Positions 8,667 to 17,200 of a stretch of DNA of 64,000 nt are shown here, in pieces (the stretch's first letter is position 1; each line of letters begins with the position of its first letter). This DNA comes from JAYFRL01 sp034925905 (GTDB lineage Bacteria > Bacillota > Clostridia > Lachnospirales > Anaerotignaceae). The stretch is taken from assembly GCA_034925905.1 (NCBI GenBank), contig JAYFRL010000003.1, positions 62,001 through 126,000 of the forward strand, written 5' to 3'. The translations under genes and the position numbers were made by a program. The notes beneath the pieces are model-generated. The model was not told the origin of the DNA and did not search any database. It saw only the letters and a list, made by a program, of their open reading frames with translations.

Positions 8667-8774
8667 GGAGAGAAGATTAATAAGCGGAACTGACGGTAAA
8701 CCCTTTAATTCTAGCATCTTCCAGAAAGCATTCTCTGTTTGACAATTATTTCAGCTTGTTTTTTTTGCTTCATA

Positions 8775-8803
8775 TTGACAAAATTTGATTTGATGCATAT
8801 ACT
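8775..8803 (+). promoter_or_regulatory. Sigma-A promoter of the arsR-like gene
   Basis: TTGACA (8775-8780, perfect -35), 17-nt spacer, TATACT (8798-8803, 5/6 -10). Transcription would begin near 8810, exactly at the inverted repeat that follows. Confidence 0.75.
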
Positions 8804-8809
8804 AATAAT

Positions 8810-8829
8810 ATATCAAATGTTTTTGATAT
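8810..8829 (+). promoter_or_regulatory. ArsR-type operator copy 1
   Basis: ATATCAAA, 4 nt, TTTGATAT: a perfect 8-bp inverted repeat placed at the predicted transcription start of the arsR-like gene. The same 8-4-8 arrangement recurs at 9191-9210, supporting autoregulation by the ArsR protein. Confidence 0.7.
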
Positions 8830-8840
8830 GAGGTGATAAT

Positions 8841-9155
8841 TTGACTACGATTTATGAGGAACAAGCGAAGGTGTTCAAGGCGTTCTGTGACGATAAACGC
8901 CTGCGAATACTTGAATTATTGCGCGGTGGTGAAAAATGTGCCTGCGTTTTGATAGAACAGATGGACATGGGGCAGTCGGCCCTCTCTTACCACATGAAGA
9001 TACTGGTTGAGTCGGGCATAGTGGAAAGCCGGCAGGAAGGTAAATGGACGCATTACAAAATCAGTGAAAAAGGCAGCGCTTATGCCCAGGAGCTGCAAAA
9101 AAAGCTGACAACGCCGGATACGGTTGTTGAAGATAATAATTGCTGCAAAAATTAA
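8841..9155 (+). CDS. ArsR/SmtB-family repressor
   Basis: This 104-residue protein is a typical ArsR-family winged helix: FKAFCDDKRLRILELL (helix 1-2), GGEKCACVLIEQMDMGQSALSYHMKIL (recognition region), SGIVESRQEGKWTHYKIS (wing). The CAC pair at the start of the DNA-binding helix sits where classical ArsR proteins have the CVC arsenite site, and the tail ends in NNCCKN, another possible thiol ligand. Such repressors leave DNA on binding As(III), Sb(III) or other thiophilic metals. Translation starts at TTG 8841 after GAGGTGAT. It heads a module with a permease and thiol proteins. The inducer is not proven. Confidence 0.88.
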   Translation: MTTIYEEQAKVFKAFCDDKRLRILELLRGGEKCACVLIEQMDMGQSALSYHMKILVESGIVESRQEGKWTHYKISEKGSAYAQELQKKLTTPDTVVEDNNCCKN

Positions 9156-9158
9156 AAG

Positions 9159-9178
9159 CCATCTGGACGATGGTTTTT
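9159..9178 (+). terminator. Weak hairpin between arsR and the permease gene
   Basis: CCATC, 5 nt, GATGG followed by TTTTT. It could attenuate read-through so that the permease operon depends on its own operator region. Confidence 0.4.
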
Positions 9179-9190
9179 AAAAAGCGAAAT

Positions 9191-9210
9191 ACATCAAAAA
9201 AATTTGATAT
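9191..9210 (+). promoter_or_regulatory. ArsR-type operator copy 2
   Basis: ACATCAAA, 4 nt, TTTGATAT has the same 8-4-8 layout as copy 1 with one mismatched position. It lies 36 bp before the permease gene, so the repressor probably controls both transcription units. Confidence 0.65.
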
Positions 9211-9246
9211 GGTTGCTCACTTATAGGAAGCGAGGTTTTATACACT

Positions 9247-10260
9247 ATGCAAATAATAAAAGCAATATGGGGGTTTTTCCAGAACCAAATACTTGGCATG
9301 AAGTGGTTAAACAGCCTGATTGGCAACGGGCTATCTGCCCTCGGTCTTGATGCAAACAGCCGTTGGGGAGGGAGTGTTCAATTTTTCATATATGATACAA
9401 TTAAAATATTGGTGCTCTTATCTGTTTTGATCTTTATTATCAGCTACATTCAAAGCTATTTTCCACCTGAACGGACAAAAAAGATATTGGGACGTTTCCA
9501 TGGGTTGACGGCAAACACATTGGCCGCTCTATTAGGTACGGTTACGCCGTTTTGTTCCTGCTCATCCATTCCTTTATTCATCGGGTTTTCCAGTGCGGGT
9601 CTGCCGGTTGGAATTACGTTCTCTTTCCTGATTTCATCTCCGCTTGTGGATCTCGGTTCACTGGTCCTGCTTATGAGCATATTTGGCACGAAGGTCGCCG
9701 TGGCTTATGTAGTTGTGGGACTTATACTTGCGGTTATCGGCGGTTCGCTGATAGAAAAATTAGGAATGGGGAAATATGTTGAAAACTTTATAAAATCTGC
9801 TGGAAGCGTGGATATTGAAGCGCCCGAGCTTTCTAAACGTGACCGTTTAGTTTATGCCAAAGAACAGGTATATGCCACAGTGAAAAAAGTTATTCTATAT
9901 GTGTTGATTGGCGTAGGCATCGGGGCTGTTATTCATAATTGGATTCCAACCGAATTGATACAGACTGTTCTCGGAGGCCGCAATCCCTTTTCGGTTATTC
10001 TTGCCACGGTGGTAGGAATTCCAATGTATGCAGATATTTTTGGAACCATTCCAATTGCCGAGGCACTGTTCTATAAGGGTGCGGGGCTTGGTACGATTCT
10101 ATCTTTTATGATGGCGGTTACTGCGCTTTCCGCTCCATCTATTATTATGCTGCGTCGTGCGGTCAAACCTAAGTTGCTCGTTGTATTTGTCAGCATCGTT
10201 GCTGTGGGAATTATGATCATCGGCTATACGTTTAATACGTTTCAATTTTTATTAGTATAA
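9247..10260 (+). CDS. YraQ/UPF0718-family permease (ArsP-like)
   Basis: This 337-residue integral membrane protein has about eight hydrophobic segments in two halves and the family hallmark TPFCSCSSIPLFIGF (about residues 98-112), followed by SAGLPVG and the SPLVDLGSL motif; the second half has VGIPMYADIFGTIPIAEAL and ALSAPSIIML. Family member ArsP exports trivalent organoarsenicals; others are uncharacterised. The Cys pair of FCSCSS is retained. It follows an ArsR operator and precedes thiol-redox proteins, so export of a thiol-reactive metalloid compound is a reasonable inference, not shown. Confidence 0.83.
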   Translation: MQIIKAIWGFFQNQILGMKWLNSLIGNGLSALGLDANSRWGGSVQFFIYDTIKILVLLSVLIFIISYIQSYFPPERTKKILGRFHGLTANTLAALLGTVTPFCSCSSIPLFIGFSSAGLPVGITFSFLISSPLVDLGSLVLLMSIFGTKVAVAYVVVGLILAVIGGSLIEKLGMGKYVENFIKSAGSVDIEAPELSKRDRLVYAKEQVYATVKKVILYVLIGVGIGAVIHNWIPTELIQTVLGGRNPFSVILATVVGIPMYADIFGTIPIAEALFYKGAGLGTILSFMMAVTALSAPSIIMLRRAVKPKLLVVFVSIVAVGIMIIGYTFNTFQFLLV

Positions 10261-10274
10261 AGGAGATAAGTATT

Positions 10275-11012
10275 ATGGCTAAAAACTGGTATCCAGTTAT
10301 TGATTATACTCTATGTATTGAGTGCGGAACTTGTGTTGCAAAGTGCCCTCACAATGTCTATGATACTGCAAAGGCTCCGTCATCTGTCATAAAAAATCCG
10401 GAATCCTGTATCGACCATTGCCATGGATGCGGTAATTATTGCCTGGTTGGAGCAATTACTTATGTGGGTGATAACACAGGTTGGACGCCGCCAAACGGCA
10501 AAGGGCATGAAGTTGAATCTTGCTGTTCCTGCGGATGTGGTACGTCCACTGAAAATATAGTCATGGTGGAATATCTGTATCTTGATCTAAAGACCTGTGA
10601 CCGATGCATTGGGACAGACAGCGTCCTTAATGAGGTTTTAATAACGCTTGCTCCTGTTTTAAAGCTTGCAGGATATAAGGTTGAGTTCAAAAAAATTGAG
10701 ATAAAAACAGCGGAGCTTGCCGAAAGATATCAATTTCTATCTTCACCTACAATCCGTATAAAAGGGCATGATATTTGCAAGTCCGTCAAAGAGAACGGTT
10801 GTGGTTGTTGCAGCGAAATCAGCGGGAGAGATATTGATTGCCGGTTATTTGAATACAAAGGCGCAGGCTACGAAATTCCGCCCAAGGAAATGTTAGCTGA
10901 AGCAATTCTAAAAGCTATATTCGGCACAACAAGCGAAGATGATTGCGGCAGGTATGAACTCCCGGATAATCTGAAGGTTTTTTTTGAGGGCAAGAACAAC
11001 AAGTTAGCCTGA
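10275..11012 (+). CDS. Ferredoxin-DUF2703 fusion protein
   Basis: The 245-residue protein joins an N-terminal 2x[4Fe-4S]-like ferredoxin region (residues 1-65: CIECGTCVAKCPHN, then CIDHCHGCGNYC) to a Cys-rich linker (SCCSCGCG, about 77-84) and a DUF2703 thioredoxin-like domain (about 95-220) with TCDRC, GCGCCSE and DCR cysteines. DUF2703 normally occurs alone. The fusion suggests electron delivery from a ferredoxin to a thiol or metalloid centre; this is inference. The AGGAG site precedes ATG 10275, 14 nt after the permease gene, so they share an operon. Confidence 0.75.
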   Translation: MAKNWYPVIDYTLCIECGTCVAKCPHNVYDTAKAPSSVIKNPESCIDHCHGCGNYCLVGAITYVGDNTGWTPPNGKGHEVESCCSCGCGTSTENIVMVEYLYLDLKTCDRCIGTDSVLNEVLITLAPVLKLAGYKVEFKKIEIKTAELAERYQFLSSPTIRIKGHDICKSVKENGCGCCSEISGRDIDCRLFEYKGAGYEIPPKEMLAEAILKAIFGTTSEDDCGRYELPDNLKVFFEGKNNKLA

Positions 11013-11072
11013 TCAGATGATAGCAGTCTATGCTAATTTATAAAAAATAAACTGATGAAGGAGAATGTAAAT

Positions 11073-11423
11073 ATGTCACTTTTTAATTTTAGTAAAAAAA
11101 AGAGCGAAACTTCAAGCTGCTGTTGTGGTGGCAACTGTGATGCCGAAGGTATGGCAAAGGCTGAAAGTTCTAAAACTGATGGCGCAAGTGTCAAGGTGCT
11201 GGGAAGCGGATGTGCAAAATGCAATCAGCTTGAAGCGGCAGCAAAAGCTGCATTGGAGCAATTGGGGATGGATACGGCAATTGATCATGTAACTGATTTT
11301 TCACAGATTGCAGCCTATGGTGTTATGACAACACCAGCTCTTGTGGTAGACGGGAAGGTAGTCGCTTATGGCAAGGTTCTTAAGACTGAAGAGGTAATTA
11401 AAATACTGCAAAAAGTAAGATGA
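11073..11423 (+). CDS. Small thioredoxin-like CXXC protein
   Basis: The 116-residue protein starts with a Ser/Cys-rich segment (ETSSCCCGGNCDAEG) and continues into a thioredoxin-fold domain of the small redox type: VKVLGSGCAKCNQLEAAAKAAL carries the CAKC active site (about residues 50-53), and MTTPALVVDGKVV is the cis-Pro strand. ATG 11073 is selected because AAGGAG lies 9 nt upstream; ATG 11055 has no site. It is the last gene of the ArsR/permease module and may reduce a substrate for the permease or DUF2703 partner (inference). The N-terminal CCC cluster could bind metal. Confidence 0.82.
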   Translation: MSLFNFSKKKSETSSCCCGGNCDAEGMAKAESSKTDGASVKVLGSGCAKCNQLEAAAKAALEQLGMDTAIDHVTDFSQIAAYGVMTTPALVVDGKVVAYGKVLKTEEVIKILQKVR

Positions 11424-11450
11424 TAAGAGAGTTATTACAATATTTATTCA

Positions 11451-11486
11451 AAAAAGGCGTTGCGTAAAAACGGAACGCCTTTTTCC
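11451..11486 (+). terminator. Terminator of the ArsR/permease module
   Basis: AAAAAGGCGTT pairs with AACGCCTTTTT around a loop of about 12 nt and ends in T-rich sequence. Confidence 0.75.
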
Positions 11487-11650
11487 TATTTTTAGAATGT
11501 AATAACCGCATAAGAGATGTGGTTGCTGTTGGCAATCAAAAATTGGCATAGGTAAGACTATTTCTTAGGTCACTTTGATGTAGGCCGCCCTCATTAATTA
11601 CTTGGATAGCTTAAAAATTACAATATATCTTTAAATTATCCTTTAAGCTC

Positions 11651-13030
11651 CTAATTGGGATTGATGTGGGCAACAGAAGAAATTTCTTTGCGCCACTTTC
11701 CATAGTTATAATATACAAGGCTGTTAATTGTGCTTGCGGCAAAACTGATAACAATGGCAATCCAAATTCCGTGAATGCCAAGTTTAGTTCTGGACAATAA
11801 TCCGGCTAAAGGAACCCGGATGAGACAAAGAGAGATAAACGAAAGAAACATTGTGGGTATTGTTTTACCCGCTCCATTGATAATTCCGTTAGATACATAA
11901 AACACAGTGAAAAAAAGATAACCTGCACCTACGATTCTGAGATAATCAACACCAACCTGAATAACGTCCGGTTCCTTAACAAAAGCTCTCATGATTCCCT
12001 GCGGAAAGGTGACGCATAGTGCCGAAATCATCAGAATAACCGGAATATTAACTAGAATCCCGAATTTGAGGATATCTTTTATCCGCTCAGGTTTTCCGGC
12101 GCCGATATTTTGTGCTGTCAGCGCTGAAGCGGCCATCATCAAGGCCATGGCCGGCATGGCGGCGATAGCATCAATTTTGCTGACAATGCCGTAAGCGGCA
12201 ATAGACGCGGGATCAAAGCGGTTTACAAAAACAGTGATAAAAGCGTATCCAATTGAAATAAGCATTTGCTGAACAAATGACGGCAGACCAATTTTCAGAA
12301 TTTTCATAACCGTATCTTTTTCAAATAAGAGTCCTGAGGGATTAACCGGTTCATTTTTATATTTGCGAGTAGTATAAAAAATCCCCAGAGCAATTGTAAC
12401 TGTAGTTGCAATCAAGTCGGAATAAGCCGAACCGTTTAGCCCTAATTTAGGGAATGGTCCAATACCCAGGATTAATAATGGATCAAGAACAGCATTCACT
12501 GCGGTGGAAACGATGATGCAGATCATGGGAATAACTGTATCTCCAACACCACGTAATATCGATGAGATTAAATAAGACAAATATAGCCCGGCAAAATTTA
12601 TAAATGCTATTTGTAAATAACCGGTTGCTATACTCATAATTTCAGACGGGGTTTTCAGCAGCCTTAATATATCTTTACAAAAAAACAGCCCGCTTACGGA
12701 AACAATAAGTATGATAATTATTCCGATAGTCCATGAGTTGTTAACTATTCTTTGAATTCGAATGTGATTTTTTGCGCCGTATGCCTGTGAGATTAGAACC
12801 GATGTGGCCAGCGTAGCTCCCGAGCAAAGCGCAACCATACCCAAAAAAATGGGGAAACTTACCGCTACAGCACCGACAGCATCTTTACCAATGAGATTTC
12901 CGACCCACATAATGTTAATTACACTGTATCCTGTTGATAGGAGATTCCCAATTAACATTGGCAGTGCAAATTGAATCAAGTTTTTTGTAATGCTACCGGT
13001 TGTTAGGTCTCTGCCAAAATGATTATCCAA
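11651..13030 (-). CDS. MATE-family multidrug exporter
   Basis: This 459-residue membrane protein has the twelve hydrophobic segments of the MATE family in two related halves. It begins with GSITKNLIQFALPMLIGNLL, then VGNLIGKDAVGAVAVSFPI, and the second half opens with PSFVQQMLISIGYAFITVFV. MATE pumps expel cationic drugs or toxic metabolites using Na+ or H+ gradients. Translation starts at TTG 13030 after an AAGGAAG site. It lies 30 nt behind the TetR gene on the same strand, in one operon under the palindrome at 13748-13779. Substrate unknown. Confidence 0.9.
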   Translation of the reverse strand: MDNHFGRDLTTGSITKNLIQFALPMLIGNLLSTGYSVINIMWVGNLIGKDAVGAVAVSFPIFLGMVALCSGATLATSVLISQAYGAKNHIRIQRIVNNSWTIGIIIILIVSVSGLFFCKDILRLLKTPSEIMSIATGYLQIAFINFAGLYLSYLISSILRGVGDTVIPMICIIVSTAVNAVLDPLLILGIGPFPKLGLNGSAYSDLIATTVTIALGIFYTTRKYKNEPVNPSGLLFEKDTVMKILKIGLPSFVQQMLISIGYAFITVFVNRFDPASIAAYGIVSKIDAIAAMPAMALMMAASALTAQNIGAGKPERIKDILKFGILVNIPVILMISALCVTFPQGIMRAFVKEPDVIQVGVDYLRIVGAGYLFFTVFYVSNGIINGAGKTIPTMFLSFISLCLIRVPLAGLLSRTKLGIHGIWIAIVISFAASTINSLVYYNYGKWRKEISSVAHINPN

Positions 13031-13060
13031 TATATTTTTTTCTTCCTTCCAGTTTTATAT

Positions 13061-13732
13061 TTAATGAGATTCTTCTAGTTCTTTCAGTACTTCATCGATA
13101 TACTGTTTGATTGATTCCTCTTTAAATGAAATTTTTAGTGCCTGAAGGTTATAAACGCAAAATGCATAGCCGCAATCCGTAAGATGAACCGATTCATCCG
13201 ATTCCAGCCAGTCGTTAATGAGATAGTAGAAAGAACCTTCATAAATGAGAGCGGCAACTCTTTCATCCGGTATATTTACCGAATTATGAGCCTTGAATCG
13301 TCCAAACCATGTCGCCATGGTTTGTGCTGATTCTCTTATGCTTTCTGACCTTGCTTTCTGAAACTCAGGATTGACTGTGGCAGCTTCTAAAAGCATTATT
13401 TTGGATATGTCGCGGTTTTGCTCATACAGCCAAAGATTAACCATCATCACTCGGGTAAAGTTTTTTACCAGTGAATAATTTTCTATATCCAAAACCCCCA
13501 TTGTTTTTTCCTGGGAATTCTTTGCGATGCTCATATAAAGCTCTGTAAATAAATCCTCCTTACTCTTAAAATAGAAGTAAAAACTGCCTACAGAAACAGA
13601 TGCTTCATCCACAATATCTTTTACTGCCGTATTATGGTATCCCTTTATGGCAAAAACCTTTGCCGCCATATCCAGGATGAGCTGTCGTTTGGCATCCTTA
13701 CGTTCCTGGGTATTTTTTGATGTTCTATACAT
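13061..13732 (-). CDS. TetR/AcrR-family repressor of the MATE operon
   Basis: The 223-residue protein has a TetR helix-turn-helix near residues 18-62 (RQLILDMAAKVFAIKGYHNT, then VSVGSFYFYFKSKEDLF) and an all-helical ligand-binding C-terminal part. It is the first gene of an operon with a MATE exporter, a common drug-responsive pairing. A 32-bp perfect palindrome just upstream is its likely operator, giving autoregulation. The inducing compound cannot be predicted. Confidence 0.9.
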   Translation of the reverse strand: MYRTSKNTQERKDAKRQLILDMAAKVFAIKGYHNTAVKDIVDEASVSVGSFYFYFKSKEDLFTELYMSIAKNSQEKTMGVLDIENYSLVKNFTRVMMVNLWLYEQNRDISKIMLLEAATVNPEFQKARSESIRESAQTMATWFGRFKAHNSVNIPDERVAALIYEGSFYYLINDWLESDESVHLTDCGYAFCVYNLQALKISFKEESIKQYIDEVLKELEESH

Positions 13733-13747
13733 GACTCAATCACCTCT

Positions 13748-13779
13748 CAAGCATAGAATGAATATTCATTCTATGCTTG
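13748..13779 (-). promoter_or_regulatory. 32-bp perfect palindrome, TetR operator
   Basis: Arms of 16 bp (CAAGCATAGAATGAAT and its exact complement) meet with no spacer; the centre TGAATATTCA is typical of TetR-family sites. It lies 16-47 bp before the TetR start, where it would cover the promoter or early transcript. Confidence 0.75.
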
Positions 13780-14061
13780 CATTATAAATTACATTTCAAT
13801 TGCTGTCAATAGCGAATTACTTATAATTTGCTTTGGGCAAACCTATAATTGCTTTATGATTATGTGAAGCTTATTTTAATATGTCAAATTAGGTTCTCAA
13901 AAGGGTATTCCAATAAAAGGGGTTTGGGCATATGGCTCTATATGGATAGACCATAAGAGGCTCTTTCGCTCGCAGTTTGGATGTGAGTGTTTCTTTTATA
14001 GCATCTTCTCATTCAAAAAGCAGGCATAAGTTAATAAATCAATTAAAAACAAGAAAAAGAA

Positions 14062-14091
14062 ACCAGAGCCGTCAAGTTAGACGGCTCTGGT
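14062..14091 (-). repeat. Hairpin repeat family, copy A (terminator-like)
   Basis: ACCAGAGCCGTC, 6-nt loop, GACGGCTCTGGT: a perfect 12-bp stem. On the minus strand it is followed by TTTCTTTTTCTT, so it can end transcripts coming from SLH-A. Related copies are at 19541-19566 and 30701-30728. Confidence 0.7.
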
Positions 14092-14198
14092 GAGGGTATG
14101 AATATTCTTATATAAGTTATTTAAGGAATGCGCTAAGCTCAATGGTTTAATGGCAATTATGAAGCAATGTTTACATCTAGATTGAATAGATTCATCCT

Positions 14199-14236
14199 GC
14201 AAAAAGGCATTCTGCAAAAATGGAAGGCCTTTTTGC
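14199..14236 (-). terminator. Hairpin directly after the SLH-A gene
   Basis: GCAAAAAGGC and its exact complement GCCTTTTTGC form a 10-bp stem around an 18-nt loop, 7 bp past the SLH-A stop. The T-tract is in the stem, so efficiency is uncertain. Confidence 0.5.
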
Positions 14237-14242
14237 ATTCTT

Positions 14243-17200
14243 TCATGCCATAATTGATTCAACAAACTGTTCAATGATTGCTGCGACCTCGGCTCGGGTT
14301 GCCGTTTCCTGCGGCGCGAACGTGCCACCGTCGCGACCGGAAATAATATTGGTGGTCTGGCAGTAGAGCACCGCGTTTTTCGCATAATGTGAGATACTGT
14401 CTGCATCGGGATAGTTCAGTACCGTGTCCATATCAGACGGCAGCGCACCCAGAAAATCTGCAAAGCGGTATAAAATAGCAGTCATTTGTTCCCGGGTGAC
14501 AAGATCATCGGGGCCGAAGCTGCCGTTTCCATAACCGCCGATTATATTGTTTTCTGCTGCCCAGTCCACGTACTTTCCGTAGTAATCGTCATAGTTGCAG
14601 TCAATGAACGCGTGGGCATCGGAAATGATGATTTCACCATAGCTCCGCTCATACATCCGCCCAATAATGGCCGCGAACATGGCACGGGTCATGCCTGTGT
14701 CAGGTGAAAACCTATTGCTGCCCGTTCCGGCGAATATCTCGCGTTCGGTTACAAAGCTTATATAATCCATAGCCCAGTGACCGGAAATATCCGTAAAGTT
14801 TTTCGGGTTTTCCTTAAAGAACACCGTTGTGCCGGAGGGAGCAATATATTTACCGTTAGCCGCAAAGCCAATGAATACCTCGTTACCATCGGAGCCTATA
14901 TAATATGGCAGTCCCGCGGGCTCATAATTGTTCACTACCAAAGCATATGGGGAAAACTCTGCAGCTTCAAACACAATATACCAGATGCCGTTTATCTGCT
15001 CAAACCAAGAATCAAGAACGGCAGCCTCTCCGTTATCGGATTTATGTACTACAAAGAGCTTGTCTTTTGAATCTAAAAGCCCATCAGGTATCGGAAGGTA
15101 AATGGTTACGGAGTAGCCGTTATTAGGCTGTGTTTTAATATTTGTCCCCTGGATATATAATGAAATGTCAAAAGGATAGACATTATCCCCATCGCCAAAG
15201 CCGAAGCTTGAAGCCTTTTCATCCGTATCTGTAATCTTTACCTCGACAGAGCTTGAAAACGCATTCGCCATATCCGCTTTAGCTCTGCCTGACCCCTCAA
15301 TATCATTAAAAACATCACTGCTTAGCTCTGTTACGGCTATAGTTCTTCCGTATGTATAAGAGTCGTCATCGGACGATGTCTGATCAACCCATATGAAACC
15401 TGGATATCCGGAGTTTTTACTGTTGGATATAAACCATGTTTTATAAACATCTGATCCGGCGGTAGTGTTTTCCACCGTTACCCAAGAATTTAGCAAGGCA
15501 GCGAAAGCCGATTCCTTCATCTGTTCCGTTGTTTTGGAAGCGCAGTTTTCGTCAACGCTACCATATGCATCGTACATAGCATTAATATTTAATGTGTCAA
15601 GCCAATAGCAGCTGTTGATTATGCCATTATCCGCATAGCCGACAATAGTTCCCTGAAATTCCGTGACGCTTGTGATAGATCCGGCAAAGTAACAATTTTC
15701 AACAGAATCGTTTGCCAAAGAACCTATGATTCCGCCTATTGCCGCATTCTCCCCGCCACTCAGTATGGCTCGGGAGTAACTGTTGTAGACGCAATCATAA
15801 GGATTTTCGCTTCCAATACATCCTACGATTCCACCTGTTAAAAATTCATCGTTATTAACAGCACTGGAGACATTGACAGCACCCACACCTATATTCCGAA
15901 TAGTTGAATTCAACGAATATCCACACAAAACACCGAGCCAGTTGTTGTAGGTTTCATCGGTATCGTCACCCAAAGCTTCAAGTGTTCCGTCCGTAATTAT
16001 AAGGTTTTCAAGCAATGAGTTCTCCACAAAGCCGAATAAACCGACTGCGTTGCCACTGAAGTTAATTGCCAGGCTGCTGATTTCATGCATATTGCCGTTA
16101 AAATTGCCTTCAAACGGATTATAATTGCCAATAGGGATCCACATTCTGTCGGAAAGATCCAGGTCCGAACGTAATTCCACTGTTTTTTCGGCAAAATTAT
16201 CAATATCATTGTTGACCTGCGAGGCTATCCAGCCAAATCCGGCGGCAGTTTGAATTGTTATAACGCTTTCGTCCGCGCTTATTATATAATCCGTACCCGG
16301 CTGTGCGTAAGCTTCTCCATATCTTTGCCAGTCCAATTCTGCGAGATCCGCTTCATCGGAATAAATGGTTTCTCCCCAATCGCTGCTGTAAACTGCGCAG
16401 CGGAAGGTTTTGCCGTTCTCGTAGTTTCCGTCATTGCTGTCAAGGGTGAGCGTATTTTCTGTTTCTCCACCCAAATCCGACCAACCAGAGCTGCCGTTTA
16501 CCTGCCACTGATAGGTAAGGTTTGTCCCGGTAGCAGCAACAGAAAACACAGCCTGTTCTCCATCCAGCCTTAAAAGATCCAGAGTCTCAGGCTGCGAGGT
16601 TATAACCGGCTCTATCGCAAGGAAGGCAGATTTTAACACCGTGAGTACCGGTCGGACGTTTTTCCGGATGTTTGCAGCATACTCAGGAGAATAACTTCCT
16701 ATAAACGAAGTTCCACTACCAACCATATAGGAATTTGCCACATAACCGGGGCCATTCAAATAATCGGCGAACCAATAATAATTGGAACTTCTCAATGTGA
16801 CCCCAAGGTCTGACAAAATTTCAATATCGGCAATCGAAACTAAACCGGCTGTCGCTGCATCATCTTCAAAAGTCTGCCGAGCGTCATCTTGATAGGTTGA
16901 AATCGCCGTATCCGCCTCGACTCTTGTATAAGGTTCACTTAAGAAACCGTCTTTTACAAGGGTAAACCTTTCATATTCAGCTCCGCTGTCCTCAAGCACT
17001 ATCCAGATGCTTTCGTCGGTCAGCTTAATACGGGAGCCAATGGAATATTCAGAATAAACTTCCGTTATACTAATGGGCACATCCACCACGTTGCTGGCAT
17101 AGTCGGTAAAATAAGCTCCGTTAACATCCTCGGCAAAGAGACGAAGCGTATAGTCTCCGCTTATAAAATCCGCGGGGATAGCAAAGCTTATTTCTCCTTC

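Larger units (their letters stand above)
13733..14242. other. Intergenic region between TetR and SLH-A genes
   Basis: It holds the TetR palindrome (13748-13779), hairpin repeat A (14062-14091) and a hairpin next to the SLH-A stop (14199-14236). Nothing else coding was seen in it. Confidence 0.6.

Noticed and set aside
16250..16573. Plus-strand frames within the SLH-A gene
   Set aside because: Shadow frames in a long, GC-richer gene; no ribosome sites or domains.
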